From contig USMO01000027.1 of NCBI GenBank assembly GCA_900555785.1, positions 1 to 12,136 of the forward strand: a stretch of DNA of 12,136 nucleotides, given 5' to 3'. The translations under genes were made by a program, and so were the position numbers. The notes under the pieces were generated by a model. It saw only the letters and a program-made list of their open reading frames with translations. It had not been told where the DNA came from and did no database searches. Source of the stretch: an uncultured Eubacteriales bacterium. GTDB taxonomy: Bacteria > Bacillota > Clostridia > Oscillospirales > CAG-272. Position 1 is the first letter of the stretch, and every line of letters starts with the position of its first letter. Below, one piece after another: positions 5,666 through 12,136 of this stretch.

Positions 5666-6363
5666 TTTCGGATTCCGGCGCGCAGGATTGCCGCGAGCCG
5701 TTCCGGACCGAAGTCGGCTTCTGCCGCCGCAACCGCCGCTTGGTAATCGTAGAAAGCCGCCGAACCCGGCGAGTTTACCGCTGTACCGAACAGGACGGTT
5801 GCGCGGCGCCCGATCAGAAACCGGACGGCGTTCCGGATTTCCGGGTCGCAGAGGGACCGGTAGTCGAACTGATAGGCGGTGTACTCCAGCCGCAGGAGCC
5901 GTTTGACTTTCTCCGGTGAAAAGCCGTCGCGAATGAAATGGTCGGTCTCCATCAGAAGCGGATGCAGCGAGGTATGATACAGCAGCCGGTTCCATTCCAG
6001 CGCCGTTTCCCGGGAAAGCCCGGCCCAAGGCAGGAGAACCGGCAACAGCCCGGTGCGCGGCAGGCAGAGTTTCCGCAGTCCGGAAATTTCGGAAATGCCC
6101 GGACGCAGACGGATGTACCCTCCGGCAAACACGTGAAAGCCTTCTGGCAGCAGCGGCTTGATCTCGCGCATGGCACGGTCGCGGGCAATCAGAAACCCGG
6201 GCAGCGAATCCTTTCCGCAGTCAAACTCTGCCATCATGCAGAAACGCCGGATTCCCGTGCGGGCGTTGAGCAGAAGCAAAGCATCGCGCGTGTCCTTCGG
6301 TGCGGTAATCCATTCGCCCATCATCGGCAGCAGATGACAGTTCCAATCGGTTAGCATTTTCAT
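5656..6363 (-). CDS. PHP/CpsB-like protein lacking metal-binding residues (putative pseudoenzyme)
   Basis: 235-aa protein of unknown function. Its layout resembles CpsB/YwqE-type PHP phosphoesterases. DWNCHLLPMMGEW (6-18) aligns with the family's DIHCHILPGVDDG; LHPLLMETDHF (133-143) with the HPIIAHPERY strand; and AYQFDYRSLCDPEIRNAVRFLI (163-184) with the late QLNAGSL-type helix. LFGTAVNSPG (191-200) sits where FIASDAHN is expected. The first His of HxH is Asn8, the ATPHH segment is CMMAEFD (42-48), and the HPER and SDAH ligands are missing, so hydrolase activity is doubtful. No signal peptide is evident. ATG 6363 has GAGGA six nt upstream; a second Met follows two codons later. It ends overlapping spoIIID by 10 bp in convergent orientation. 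The family link is by eye and moderately sure. Confidence 0.6.
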   Translation of the reverse strand: MKMLTDWNCHLLPMMGEWITAPKDTRDALLLLNARTGIRRFCMMAEFDCGKDSLPGFLIARDRAMREIKPLLPEGFHVFAGGYIRLRPGISEISGLRKLCLPRTGLLPVLLPWAGLSRETALEWNRLLYHTSLHPLLMETDHFIRDGFSPEKVKRLLRLEYTAYQFDYRSLCDPEIRNAVRFLIGRRATVLFGTAVNSPGSAAFYDYQAAVAAAEADFGPERLAAILRAGIRNQD

Positions 6364-6377
6364 AGCAGGTCCTCATG

Positions 6378-6409
6378 AGCCCAGCCGCGACAGATGCGGC
6401 GGGGCTTTT
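6378..6409 (+). terminator. Hairpin with short T-run beside the PHP-like gene
   Basis: AGCCC-A-GCCGC (6378-6388) pairs with GCGGC-G-GGGCT (6396-6406) in a 10-bp stem with one mismatch, and TTTT follows on the plus strand. The only plus-strand gene nearby, spoIIID, ends 700 bp earlier. On the minus strand it lies in the leader of the PHP-like gene, a few bases from its ribosome binding site, so it might act there instead. Confidence 0.35.
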
Positions 6410-6436
6410 CTGAATTTAGCCGGTCCATCAAACAGG

Positions 6437-6468
6437 AAAAGGGGCTATGCGCTATGCCAGCCCCTTTT
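6437..6468 (-). terminator. Rho-independent terminator of the CNNM/CorC operon
   Basis: AAAAGGGGCT (6437-6446) and AGCCCCTTTT (6459-6468) form a perfect 10-bp inverted repeat around a 12-nt loop, 3 bp past the stop codon of the second CNNM/CorC gene. The flanking A and T tracts make it a potential bidirectional terminator. It separates the operon from the PHP-like gene. Confidence 0.8.
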
Positions 6469-6471
6469 GCG

Positions 6472-7782
6472 TCAGTCTTCCGCTTCTTCGTCCTCGCGCT
6501 GCTTGACCAGAATGGTCAGCTTGGTCACGCGCATGTCGTCCATTTCCGAGACCACAACGTACAGCGTGTGCGTTTCGTCCTCGTCTGTGAAGCTGTCCCC
6601 GACGTGCGGGTCTGCGTCCAACCGTTCGATTGCCCAGCCGCCCATGGTGGTGTACTCGCATTCAAAGTCGCGCGGCTCGTATTCGATCTCCGAGAAAAAG
6701 TCGTCGATGTTCATGTCGCCGGAGACCTCATAGGTGTTCTCTCCGGTTTTGACGAACTCCGGCACAATTTCGTCGGTCTCATCCCAGATGTCGCCGACCA
6801 GCTCCTCGAGAATGTCCTCCATCGTCACGATGCCAAGCGTGCCGCCGAATTCGTCAACGATGATTGCAATGTGCGTTTTCCGCTCCCGCAGGACGGTCAG
6901 CGCCGCCGGGAGCTTCATGGTTTTGTGCAAAAAGCAGGGCTCCATCAGCATGCTGCGGATGGTGTCGGTCGGGATGACCGGCGTGTCGATTGCCTGCCGG
7001 TAGTAGTGGTTGAGGTAAAGAATGCCGATGATGTCATCGATGGAATCCTCGTAGACCGGGATGCGGGAGAAATGGGAGCCTTCGATGATCTTCCGAATCT
7101 CCTCCGGGGCGTCCTGAATGTCAAATGCCAGCATATCGATTCGCGGCGTCATGATCTCCTCAACGGTCGTGTCGCGGAACTCCAGCGTGGATTGCAGCAG
7201 ATCGCCTTTGTCCTCGTCAATCACGCCTTCCTCTTCAACGGTGTCGATGATGGAGGAAAGCTCCTCCTCGGTCACGGTCGGTCCTTCTTCGCTGTCCTTG
7301 CCCCAAATCTTGGAGAGCAGCTTGACCAGCCCCATCACCAGCCAGACAATCGGATAGAGGATGTAGGTCAGAATCCGGATGGGGTAGGCGAACCAGAGCA
7401 CCGTCGTGTCGGCGTTGTTCTTGGCAACGATCTTCGGCACGATTTCGCCGAAAATCAGAATGATGAAGGTCATAACCACGGTTGCAATCAGCGATGCCAG
7501 ACTGTCCGAGCTGCCGGCACCGACCCGCAGAAGCAGGCTCATGGTGATGACCGTTGCAGCCGTTGATGCCGCAATGTTGGCAAGGTTGTTGCCGATGAGG
7601 ATTGCGGACAGCGCCGAGGTAAAGTTTTCGCTGATTTTGTAAGCCAGCGCGGCGGTTTTGCTGCCCGCCTCTGCACTCTTCTTCAACCGCATTTTGTTGG
7701 AGGCGTTGAAGGAAATTTCCGACGCGGAAAAGAACGCGGAGAAGAGCACCATAATGAAAATGACAATGATATAGCCTGCCAT
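6472..7782 (-). CDS. CNNM/CorC (hemolysin-like) membrane protein, second gene of pair
   Basis: 436-aa membrane protein of the DUF21-CBS-CorC_HlyC family, linked in characterised members to Mg2+ efflux or homeostasis (for example MpfA and CorC). Order: DUF21/CNNM membrane domain (about 1-165) with SASEISFNASNKMRLK (19-34), LIGNNLANIAAS (62-73) and FGEIVPK (111-117); acidic linker TEEELSSIIDTVEEEGVIDE (171-190); tandem CBS pair (about 205-330) with IMTPRIDM, SRIPVYED and the well-conserved IAIIVDEFGGTLGIVTMED (305-323); then a CorC_HlyC domain and an acidic tail. Start 7782 is chosen because the hydrophobic family N-terminus begins there, GGAGG lies just upstream, and the preceding gene's stop is 1 nt away, implying translational coupling. 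The older hemolysin label is probably misleading. Transported ion is inferred. Confidence 0.92.
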   Translation of the reverse strand: MAGYIIVIFIMVLFSAFFSASEISFNASNKMRLKKSAEAGSKTAALAYKISENFTSALSAILIGNNLANIAASTAATVITMSLLLRVGAGSSDSLASLIATVVMTFIILIFGEIVPKIVAKNNADTTVLWFAYPIRILTYILYPIVWLVMGLVKLLSKIWGKDSEEGPTVTEEELSSIIDTVEEEGVIDEDKGDLLQSTLEFRDTTVEEIMTPRIDMLAFDIQDAPEEIRKIIEGSHFSRIPVYEDSIDDIIGILYLNHYYRQAIDTPVIPTDTIRSMLMEPCFLHKTMKLPAALTVLRERKTHIAIIVDEFGGTLGIVTMEDILEELVGDIWDETDEIVPEFVKTGENTYEVSGDMNIDDFFSEIEYEPRDFECEYTTMGGWAIERLDADPHVGDSFTDEDETHTLYVVVSEMDDMRVTKLTILVKQREDEEAED

Positions 7783-7783
7783 G

Positions 7784-9169
7784 TTATGCCTCCTGTCCTT
7801 CCCCGGCGGGGGTTTGTTCATCCTCCGGAATGATGCGGATGATGACATCGCGAATCTTTCCGTCGTCCACTTCTCCAACCGTAAACTCCAGGTTGCCGAC
7901 CGTCACGCAGTCGTCCTCCTCTGGCATTTTGTCGAATTTTTCAAGCAGAATCGACAGGATCGGTCTTGCCGGGTTGAGCGCCGGCGGGCAGGGGATTCCC
8001 ATCCGCTCGCAGACTTCGCCGCAGATCAGATGGGCGCTGACGCGGAACCGGTTGCCGCCCAACTTGACAAAGTCGTTGTCCACCACATCGTCCTCGTCCC
8101 AGATTTCGCCGACCAGCTCCTCGAGGAAGTCCTCGATGGTGATGATGCCGACCGTGCGCATTGCCTCGTCCCGCACGACACCGAGATAGAACTTGTGCTG
8201 GCGCATTTCGGTCAGCAGGTCGTCAATCAGCGCATCGGGCTTGACGAAGTAGGGCGGAATCAGCAGCCCGCGCAGCCGGACGTTCGGGTTGTGCAGGTAT
8301 GCCCGGATGAAGCTCCGGATGGGGAGCGTTCCGATGATGTGGTCCAGGTTGCCGTCATAGACCGGCAGGCGGCTGTGCGTGGTGTTTTTAATCTGCTCCA
8401 GAATTTCCGCATTCGGAAGCGAGGCATCGATGGCAACGATGTCCTGACGCATGGTCATGACATCGCGGGCGCGGGTGTCGGAGAAATCCAGCGCCGATTT
8501 GAACAGGTCGCCCTGTTCCTCGTTCATCACGCCTTCTTTTTCGATGGTGTCAATGATGTCGTAGAGCTCATCCTCGGTAATCGAGGGGGCTTTCTCGTGC
8601 TTCATAAACCGCTCGGTCAGCTTGGTAAAGCCGCGCGAGATCATGGTAAAGAAAGAGACCAGCGGGGTCAGAATCTTCATTAAGAACCGCACCGGTGCCG
8701 CAAAGAGCATCGAGAGCGAATCGCACCGGTCGTTTGCAAGGCTTTTGGGGATCATTTCGCTGAACAGAAAGACAATCATTGTCGAGATGATGGTACACCA
8801 AAGTGCAACCGCGTCGGTGTTCCCGAACAGGCGGGTGGCAATGACCGTTGCAACGGAGGCAGCTGCGATGTGGGTGATGTTGTTTCCGATCAGCAGCGTT
8901 GTCAGCGCCCGGTCAAAATGATTGGAGATGTACAACACGCCCCTTGCGCGCTTGTTTCCGTCATCGGCTTTTGCCTTGATACGGATTTTGTTCATCGCGG
9001 AAAACGCGCTTTCGGCACCGCCGAAAAAGCCGCCCCCGATGACGAACAGGATGAACAACAGAGTTAACCCCGCAATGCCGTTTTCCGCAGCCGGTGTTTC
9101 CGCCACTGCAGCCAATGCCCTCTGCGGAGCCGTAAAAAGCCAACTCCATATGTTCCCGTCTGTGTCCAT
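7784..9169 (-). CDS. CNNM/CorC (hemolysin-like) membrane protein, first gene of pair
   Basis: 461-aa paralogue of the following gene with the same order: N-terminal extension of about 30 aa, CNNM domain (about 32-185) with GGAESAFSAMNKIRIKAKAD (50-69), LIGNNITHIAAAS (93-105) and FSEMIPKSLA (136-145); acidic linker TEDELYDIIDTIEKEGVMNEE; CBS pair (about 230-355); and CorC_HlyC domain to the end. Likely role is metal-ion (Mg2+) handling at the cytoplasmic membrane, by family. Odd point: where CBS2 normally reads VDEYGG, this copy has VRDEAMRTVG (332-341), while the downstream LVGEIWDE (351-358) is kept. The start at 9169 has AGGAGTG about 10 nt upstream. It is transcribed from the promoter at 9212-9240 and followed by its paralogue with a 1-nt gap, so the two could form a heterodimer. 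Confidence 0.92.
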   Translation of the reverse strand: MDTDGNIWSWLFTAPQRALAAVAETPAAENGIAGLTLLFILFVIGGGFFGGAESAFSAMNKIRIKAKADDGNKRARGVLYISNHFDRALTTLLIGNNITHIAAASVATVIATRLFGNTDAVALWCTIISTMIVFLFSEMIPKSLANDRCDSLSMLFAAPVRFLMKILTPLVSFFTMISRGFTKLTERFMKHEKAPSITEDELYDIIDTIEKEGVMNEEQGDLFKSALDFSDTRARDVMTMRQDIVAIDASLPNAEILEQIKNTTHSRLPVYDGNLDHIIGTLPIRSFIRAYLHNPNVRLRGLLIPPYFVKPDALIDDLLTEMRQHKFYLGVVRDEAMRTVGIITIEDFLEELVGEIWDEDDVVDNDFVKLGGNRFRVSAHLICGEVCERMGIPCPPALNPARPILSILLEKFDKMPEEDDCVTVGNLEFTVGEVDDGKIRDVIIRIIPEDEQTPAGEGQEA

Positions 9170-9211
9170 TTGAAAAAATCACTCCTTTTCAGAAAAGAAT
9201 ACATATTGATA

Positions 9212-9240
9212 ATTATACCATAGCTTTCGGCGAAAGTCAA
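9212..9240 (-). promoter_or_regulatory. Sigma-A type promoter of the CNNM/CorC operon
   Basis: On the minus strand TTGACT (9235-9240), a 17-bp spacer and TATAAT (9212-9217) with a TGG extended -10. The spacer contains a perfect 6-bp palindrome, CTTTCG-G-CGAAAG (9224-9236), overlapping the -35 edge, which could be a repressor site. The leader is about 35 nt, too short for the M-box or ykkC-type Mg2+ or ligand riboswitches. Confidence 0.85.
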
Positions 9241-9288
9241 GAGATTTTTGCCGCTTTTTGATAAAATCCGTGAAGATTTTCACAATTT

Positions 9289-10332
9289 TCAGTCCGCGCG
9301 CCGCAGCTTGGGCGCAAGTGTGCGCAGGTAATCGTCGCGCAGCATAGTCTCAATCTCGCCAAAGGTCCGAATCTCGGCGCCGTCGGTGTCATCGAAAATG
9401 CGGGCGAAGACCATATGCCGCAGGCTGGAGAGCAGCGTCGGTTCAATCCAATAGGAGAACGCGGTCCCCGGGAACCGGGATTCCAGCCGCTTCATGCGCA
9501 GATAGAGCGGCAGACCGTCTGACTGGTCGTGCCAGAGGTCGACAAAGGCAAAGGTGAACTGCCCGTCTGCCATTTGCCGCTCGGTGAAACCGAAGGCATC
9601 GGCTGCGATGAGCCGAATCTTCTCCCGGTGCGGGAACTGCGGCAGAATCCGCTCCCGGAACAGCCCGATCAAGTCTGTGTCGCGCTCCACCACGGTCACG
9701 CTTTCCACGCTGTCCTTTTCCGCGGCGTGAAAGGCGAAGTAGCCAAGCCCCAGCCCGTAGGTCAGCACGCGCCCCCCGGCTTGCGCAATCGGTTCGCGCA
9801 TGGTTTCCACCTCGTTGGGTGTGACGGTCATCCATTCCACGCCTCCTTCGGTCACCGAGGGAAACCGGAACGGCTCGTCAAAATAGCCGATGCGCGGTAT
9901 TTCGCGGAAATCCGGCGTCAGAATCGGGTGCCCGCAGACAAACGGCTCAAATGCGCGGTATTCGCCGTGCGTAAAGCGCCAATTGCCGACCGACAGGTCC
10001 CCGAAGCGGACCGTTTTCACGTATGCGTCGTTGCGGTAGACCGCAGGGGAGAGCCGCACCAGCCCTGGCTGGAAGTAGAGCCGCTCCAGGCGCCGGTCGT
10101 CGGCATTGTCGGGAATGTCCAGCCCGCAGGCGGCAGCAAGCAGCGTGCGAAAGGCGTCCTCCTGCGGAATGCTGCAGTCTGCGGCAAGGTCGCGCACGGT
10201 CCGGGCGTCCAGCAGGCGCGGGGTCAGGTTCAGATAGCGGGAAAGCAGCAGAAGAATGCGGTCATTGTCGGCGGCGGTCTGCTGCAGCCGGGCAGCACGC
10301 AGCGCGTCAGAGGGAGAGAGCTTTCGGTTCAT
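9289..10332 (-). CDS. SAM-dependent methyltransferase-like protein, function unknown
   Basis: 347-aa cytosolic protein. Residues 1-160 contain Arg- and Leu-rich helices and match no domain I know. Residues 165-300 look like a class I Rossmann methyltransferase: VLTYGLGLGYFAFHAA (189-204) as motif I with its Gly-rich loop, SVTVVERDTDLIGLFRE (211-227) with the acidic end of strand 2 (E216), IRLIAADAFGF (239-249) as motif III-like, and FTFAFVDLWHDQSDG (259-273) as motif IV-like. The arrangement recalls spermidine-synthase-like and small-molecule methyltransferases, but I cannot name the substrate. The ATG at 10332 has AAAGGA six nt upstream. It is divergent from deoC with mirrored promoter elements, which suggests shared control with nucleoside catabolism. 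No transmembrane segment or signal peptide is seen. Confidence 0.75.
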   Translation of the reverse strand: MNRKLSPSDALRAARLQQTAADNDRILLLLSRYLNLTPRLLDARTVRDLAADCSIPQEDAFRTLLAAACGLDIPDNADDRRLERLYFQPGLVRLSPAVYRNDAYVKTVRFGDLSVGNWRFTHGEYRAFEPFVCGHPILTPDFREIPRIGYFDEPFRFPSVTEGGVEWMTVTPNEVETMREPIAQAGGRVLTYGLGLGYFAFHAAEKDSVESVTVVERDTDLIGLFRERILPQFPHREKIRLIAADAFGFTERQMADGQFTFAFVDLWHDQSDGLPLYLRMKRLESRFPGTAFSYWIEPTLLSSLRHMVFARIFDDTDGAEIRTFGEIETMLRDDYLRTLAPKLRRAD

Positions 10333-10342
10333 AGCGAGTCCT

Positions 10343-10410
10343 TTCGGAAATTTGGTCTTACTATATTATAGCATCCTTTTGCGAAAAATGCAAGGGGTTC
10401 GGAAATTTGG
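10343..10410. repeat. 13-bp direct repeat flanking the methyltransferase promoter
   Basis: TTCGGAAATTTGG occurs at 10343-10355 (in the leader of the methyltransferase-like gene) and at 10398-10410 (upstream of its -35 box), with start-to-start distance 55 bp. The -10 and -35 boxes lie between the copies. The arrangement would suit a repressor binding on both sides of a promoter. Confidence 0.5.
10365..10393 (-). promoter_or_regulatory. Promoter of the methyltransferase-like gene
   Basis: On the minus strand TTGCAT (10388-10393), a 17-bp spacer and a perfect TATAAT (10365-10370) preceded by an extended -10 TGC. The -35 is weak, but its sequence context is shared with the deoC promoter. The leader is roughly 25-30 nt. 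Confidence 0.65.
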
Positions 10411-10487
10411 ATTGTCACAGGCTGTTTCAGCCGCACCGACCAGTGGCGCGCGGATTTTCTGCGCTCTTTTCCGAAATACCCCTTGCA
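10389..10487. promoter_or_regulatory. Mirrored regulatory elements of the divergent methyltransferase/deoC promoters
   Basis: TGCAAGGGGTTCGGAAA (10389-10405) is matched in inverted orientation by TTTCCGAA, ATA, CCCCTTGCA (10468-10487), identical over 17 positions apart from the 3-nt ATA insertion. Each copy ends in the TTGCA of its own promoter's -35 box. A separate inverted repeat GGCGCGCG/CGCGCGCC (10445-10452, 10489-10496) overlaps the deoC side. A shared regulator is inferred. Confidence 0.6.
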
Positions 10488-10511
10488 GCGCGCGCCAAAA
10501 CATGATATAAT
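10483..10511 (+). promoter_or_regulatory. Promoter of the deoCB operon
   Basis: TTGCAG (10483-10488), a 17-bp spacer and a perfect TATAAT (10506-10511) with an extended -10 TGA. The -35 is weak and lies at the end of the mirrored element, which fits an activator- or repressor-controlled promoter. The transcript would start at about 10518. Confidence 0.7.
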
Positions 10512-10550
10512 GAAAGCAGAAACGCAAAGAGAGGAACGGTGATAGCCGAA

Positions 10551-11207
10551 ATGAAATTTGCAAGCATTCTTTCGCATGTGGACCACACGAACCTGAAGCA
10601 AACCGCCTCCTGGGAGGACATTCGCGCGCTGTGCGATGAGGGGCTGACCTATCGCACGGCATCGATCTGCATCCCTCCGGCATTTGTCCGGCAGGCTGCG
10701 GAATACCTCGGGGACCGGCTGCCGGTCTGCACGGTAATCGGGTTTCCGAACGGCTACAGCACAACCGAGACAAAGGTGTTTGAAACGGCAGACGCGGTGC
10801 GGAACGGCGCGGATGAGATTGATATGGTCATCCGGATCGGGCTTCTGCGCGAGCGCAAATACGAGGCGGTCCTGCGGGAAATCCGCGCGGTGCGGGACGC
10901 CTGCCCGGGGAAGATTCTGAAGGTGATCATCGAGACCTGCCTTTTGACCGAGCAGGAAAAGATTCGGATGTGCGGCATCGTCGGGGACAGCGGCGCGGAC
11001 TATATCAAAACCTCCACGGGCTTTTCCACAGGCGGCGCCACGCCGGAGGACATCGAACTGTTTGCCCGGCATTGCCCGCAGCACCTGAAGATTAAAGCTG
11101 CTGGCGGTATCCGGTCGTTCGCAGACGCAGAGCGGTTCCTCTCGCTTGGCGCGGACCGGCTGGGAACCAGCGCGCTCGTGCGGCTGGCAAAGGAGGAAGA
11201 AGCATGA
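10551..11207 (+). CDS. deoC: Deoxyribose-phosphate aldolase
   Basis: Cytosolic class I aldolase splitting 2-deoxy-D-ribose 5-phosphate into acetaldehyde and glyceraldehyde 3-phosphate, the last step of deoxynucleoside catabolism. The 218-aa length fits the short (about 220 aa) bacterial form. Motifs (numbered from this ATG): SHVDHTNLK near the start, GFPNG (64-68), EIDMVI with the catalytic Asp91, YIKTSTGFSTGGAT with Schiff-base Lys153, and KIKAAGGIRS with Lys182. The start is uncertain. GTG at 10539 adds four residues and lies only 3 nt after GAGGA (10531-10535), while ATG 10551 is 15 nt away but matches the family N-terminus (MKFASILSHVDHT). It overlaps deoB by ATGA, so the two are translationally coupled. 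Confidence 0.96.
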   Translation: MKFASILSHVDHTNLKQTASWEDIRALCDEGLTYRTASICIPPAFVRQAAEYLGDRLPVCTVIGFPNGYSTTETKVFETADAVRNGADEIDMVIRIGLLRERKYEAVLREIRAVRDACPGKILKVIIETCLLTEQEKIRMCGIVGDSGADYIKTSTGFSTGGATPEDIELFARHCPQHLKIKAAGGIRSFADAERFLSLGADRLGTSALVRLAKEEEA

Positions 11208-12136
11208 CGGCAAAACGGGTTTTTCTGATTGTTCTGGACAGTCTCGGCGCCGGAGAAGCGCCCGATGCGGCTGCGTTCGGGGATACCGGCGCGCACACGC
11301 TGCGCAGCATTTTCCGCACGGGGATGCTCCGCATTCCGACCCTGCAGAGGCTGGGAATCGGGAACATTGCAGGTCTGGATTTTCTGGGCGCGGTCTCCCG
11401 TCCTGCCGCAGCCTACGGCAAAATGCGGGAGCGCTCGGCGGGGAAGGACACCACCATCGGGCATTGGGAGATTGCGGGGCATGTCTCGCCGCGCCCCATG
11501 CCCACCTTCCCGCATGGGTTTCCATCCGACCTGCTGGACCGCTTTCGGGCGCTGACCGGCAGGGGCGTGCTTTGCAATCTGCCGTATTCCGGTACCGATG
11601 TCATCCGCGACTACGGCGAGGAGCATCTGCGCACGGGGGACCTGATTGTCTACACCTCGGCAGACAGCGTGTTTCAGATTGCGGCGCATGAAGATTTGGT
11701 CCCGCCGGAAGAACTTTATGCCATCTGCCGCCGGGCGCGGGAGCTGCTGACCGGCGACTATGCAGTCGGCAGGGTGATTGCGCGACCGTTTGTCGGGCAC
11801 AGTGCTGCCGATTTTACGCGGGTTTCGGCTGACCGCCGCGATTTCTCGCTGGAGCCGCCGGTTCCGGTTCTGCCGGATGTGCTGAAGGCGGCGGGGTATG
11901 ACGTGCTGTCGGTCGGAAAGATTATCGATATTTTCGCCGGGCGCGGATTTACGGAATTTTACCGGACGCACGGCAACGACGAGGGGATGGCGGTGACCGC
12001 CGAACTTGCCGGGCGCGATTTCCGGGGCTTGTGCTTCGTCAATCTCGTGGATTTCGACATGCTCTACGGGCACCGCAACGATGCGCCGGGCGATGCCGCC
12101 GCGCTGAACCGTTTTGACGCATGGCTGGCGGATTTC
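11204..12136 (+). CDS. deoB: Phosphopentomutase, 3' end beyond the window
   Basis: Partial: 311 codons are open from ATG 11204 to the window end, against about 390 aa usually, so roughly 80 residues are missing. DeoB is an alkaline-phosphatase-superfamily enzyme, Mn2+-dependent, that interconverts (deoxy)ribose 1-phosphate and 5-phosphate. It supplies DeoC with its substrate and links nucleoside phosphorylases to sugar metabolism. Visible motifs: RVFLIVLDSLGAGEAPDA with metal ligand D12; SAGKDTTIGHWE with the phosphorylated Thr83; IVYTSADSVFQIAAHE; GRVIARPFVG; VGKIIDIFAGRG; and NLVDFDMLYGHRND. The usual KDT-x-TGHWE reads KDTTIGHWE here. AGGAGG (11191-11196) is 7 nt upstream of the ATG, which overlaps the deoC stop codon. 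A nucleoside phosphorylase gene may follow outside the window. Confidence 0.96.
   Translation, partial: MTAKRVFLIVLDSLGAGEAPDAAAFGDTGAHTLRSIFRTGMLRIPTLQRLGIGNIAGLDFLGAVSRPAAAYGKMRERSAGKDTTIGHWEIAGHVSPRPMPTFPHGFPSDLLDRFRALTGRGVLCNLPYSGTDVIRDYGEEHLRTGDLIVYTSADSVFQIAAHEDLVPPEELYAICRRARELLTGDYAVGRVIARPFVGHSAADFTRVSADRRDFSLEPPVPVLPDVLKAAGYDVLSVGKIIDIFAGRGFTEFYRTHGNDEGMAVTAELAGRDFRGLCFVNLVDFDMLYGHRNDAPGDAAALNRFDAWLADF

Noticed and set aside
9263..9283. Terminator of the methyltransferase-like gene
   Set aside because: Only weak competing stems (GTGAA/TTCAC or AAAATC/GATTTT) with no solid G+C stem; termination could occur here but the sequence does not support a call.
10329..11525. 398-aa and 357-aa minus-strand frames opposite deoC/deoB
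   Set aside because: Antisense shadows of clear deoC and deoB genes, with no motifs.

Overview
The window looks like chromosomal DNA of a spore-forming member of the Clostridia, most likely a gut Oscillospirales/Ruminococcaceae-type bacterium. This rests on a clear SpoIIID homologue, Gram-positive style Shine-Dalgarno sites and TTGACA/TATAAT promoters, and G+C-rich genes with short hairpin-rich dispersed repeats of a kind I associate with that group (recollection, not a search). The genus cannot be read from the sequence.

Layout. (1) 1-1307: hairpins, then rhaA (L-rhamnose isomerase) on the minus strand, with a promoter and a cre-like site over its -35 box. (2) About 1400-3005: an accessory island. 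One AT-rich XRE-family regulator gene with its own promoter and an operator-like dyad is followed by a 122-bp palindromic MITE-like repeat and a rho-independent terminator. The island is bracketed by two inverted copies of another repeat. (3) 3020-5301, minus strand: an NCS2/AzgA-type purine permease and, upstream of it, a TrmH/SpoU RNA methyltransferase. The permease promoter sits in the loop of a terminator-like dyad. (4) 5387-6363: spoIIID on the plus strand, divergent from the methyltransferase and overlapping tail to tail with a protein that looks like a PHP/CpsB-type phosphatase lacking its metal ligands. (5) 6472-9169, minus strand: a two-gene operon of paralogous CNNM/CorC (DUF21-CBS-CorC_HlyC) membrane proteins with a 1-nt gap, a strong promoter and a terminator. 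(6) 9289-10332, minus strand: a SAM-methyltransferase-like protein of unknown role, divergent from (7) 10551-12136, plus strand: deoC and deoB (deoB cut by the window end), overlapping by ATGA, for deoxyribose-phosphate catabolism.

How it works together. Much of the window is core metabolism of sugars and nucleosides: rhamnose isomerisation, purine base uptake, and breakdown of deoxyribose 1-phosphate by DeoB then DeoC. The most interesting regulatory structure is between the methyltransferase-like gene and deoC. Both divergent promoters carry the same roughly 17-bp element over their -35 boxes, in mirror orientation, with the same 17-bp spacer and TGN extended -10. This suggests the uncharacterised gene is co-regulated with the deo genes. 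I see no defence system, CRISPR array, tRNA or rRNA. No complete undescribed system is evident. The candidates for novelty are the mirror promoters, the promoter-in-hairpin at the permease, the bracketed XRE island and the degenerate PHP-like protein.
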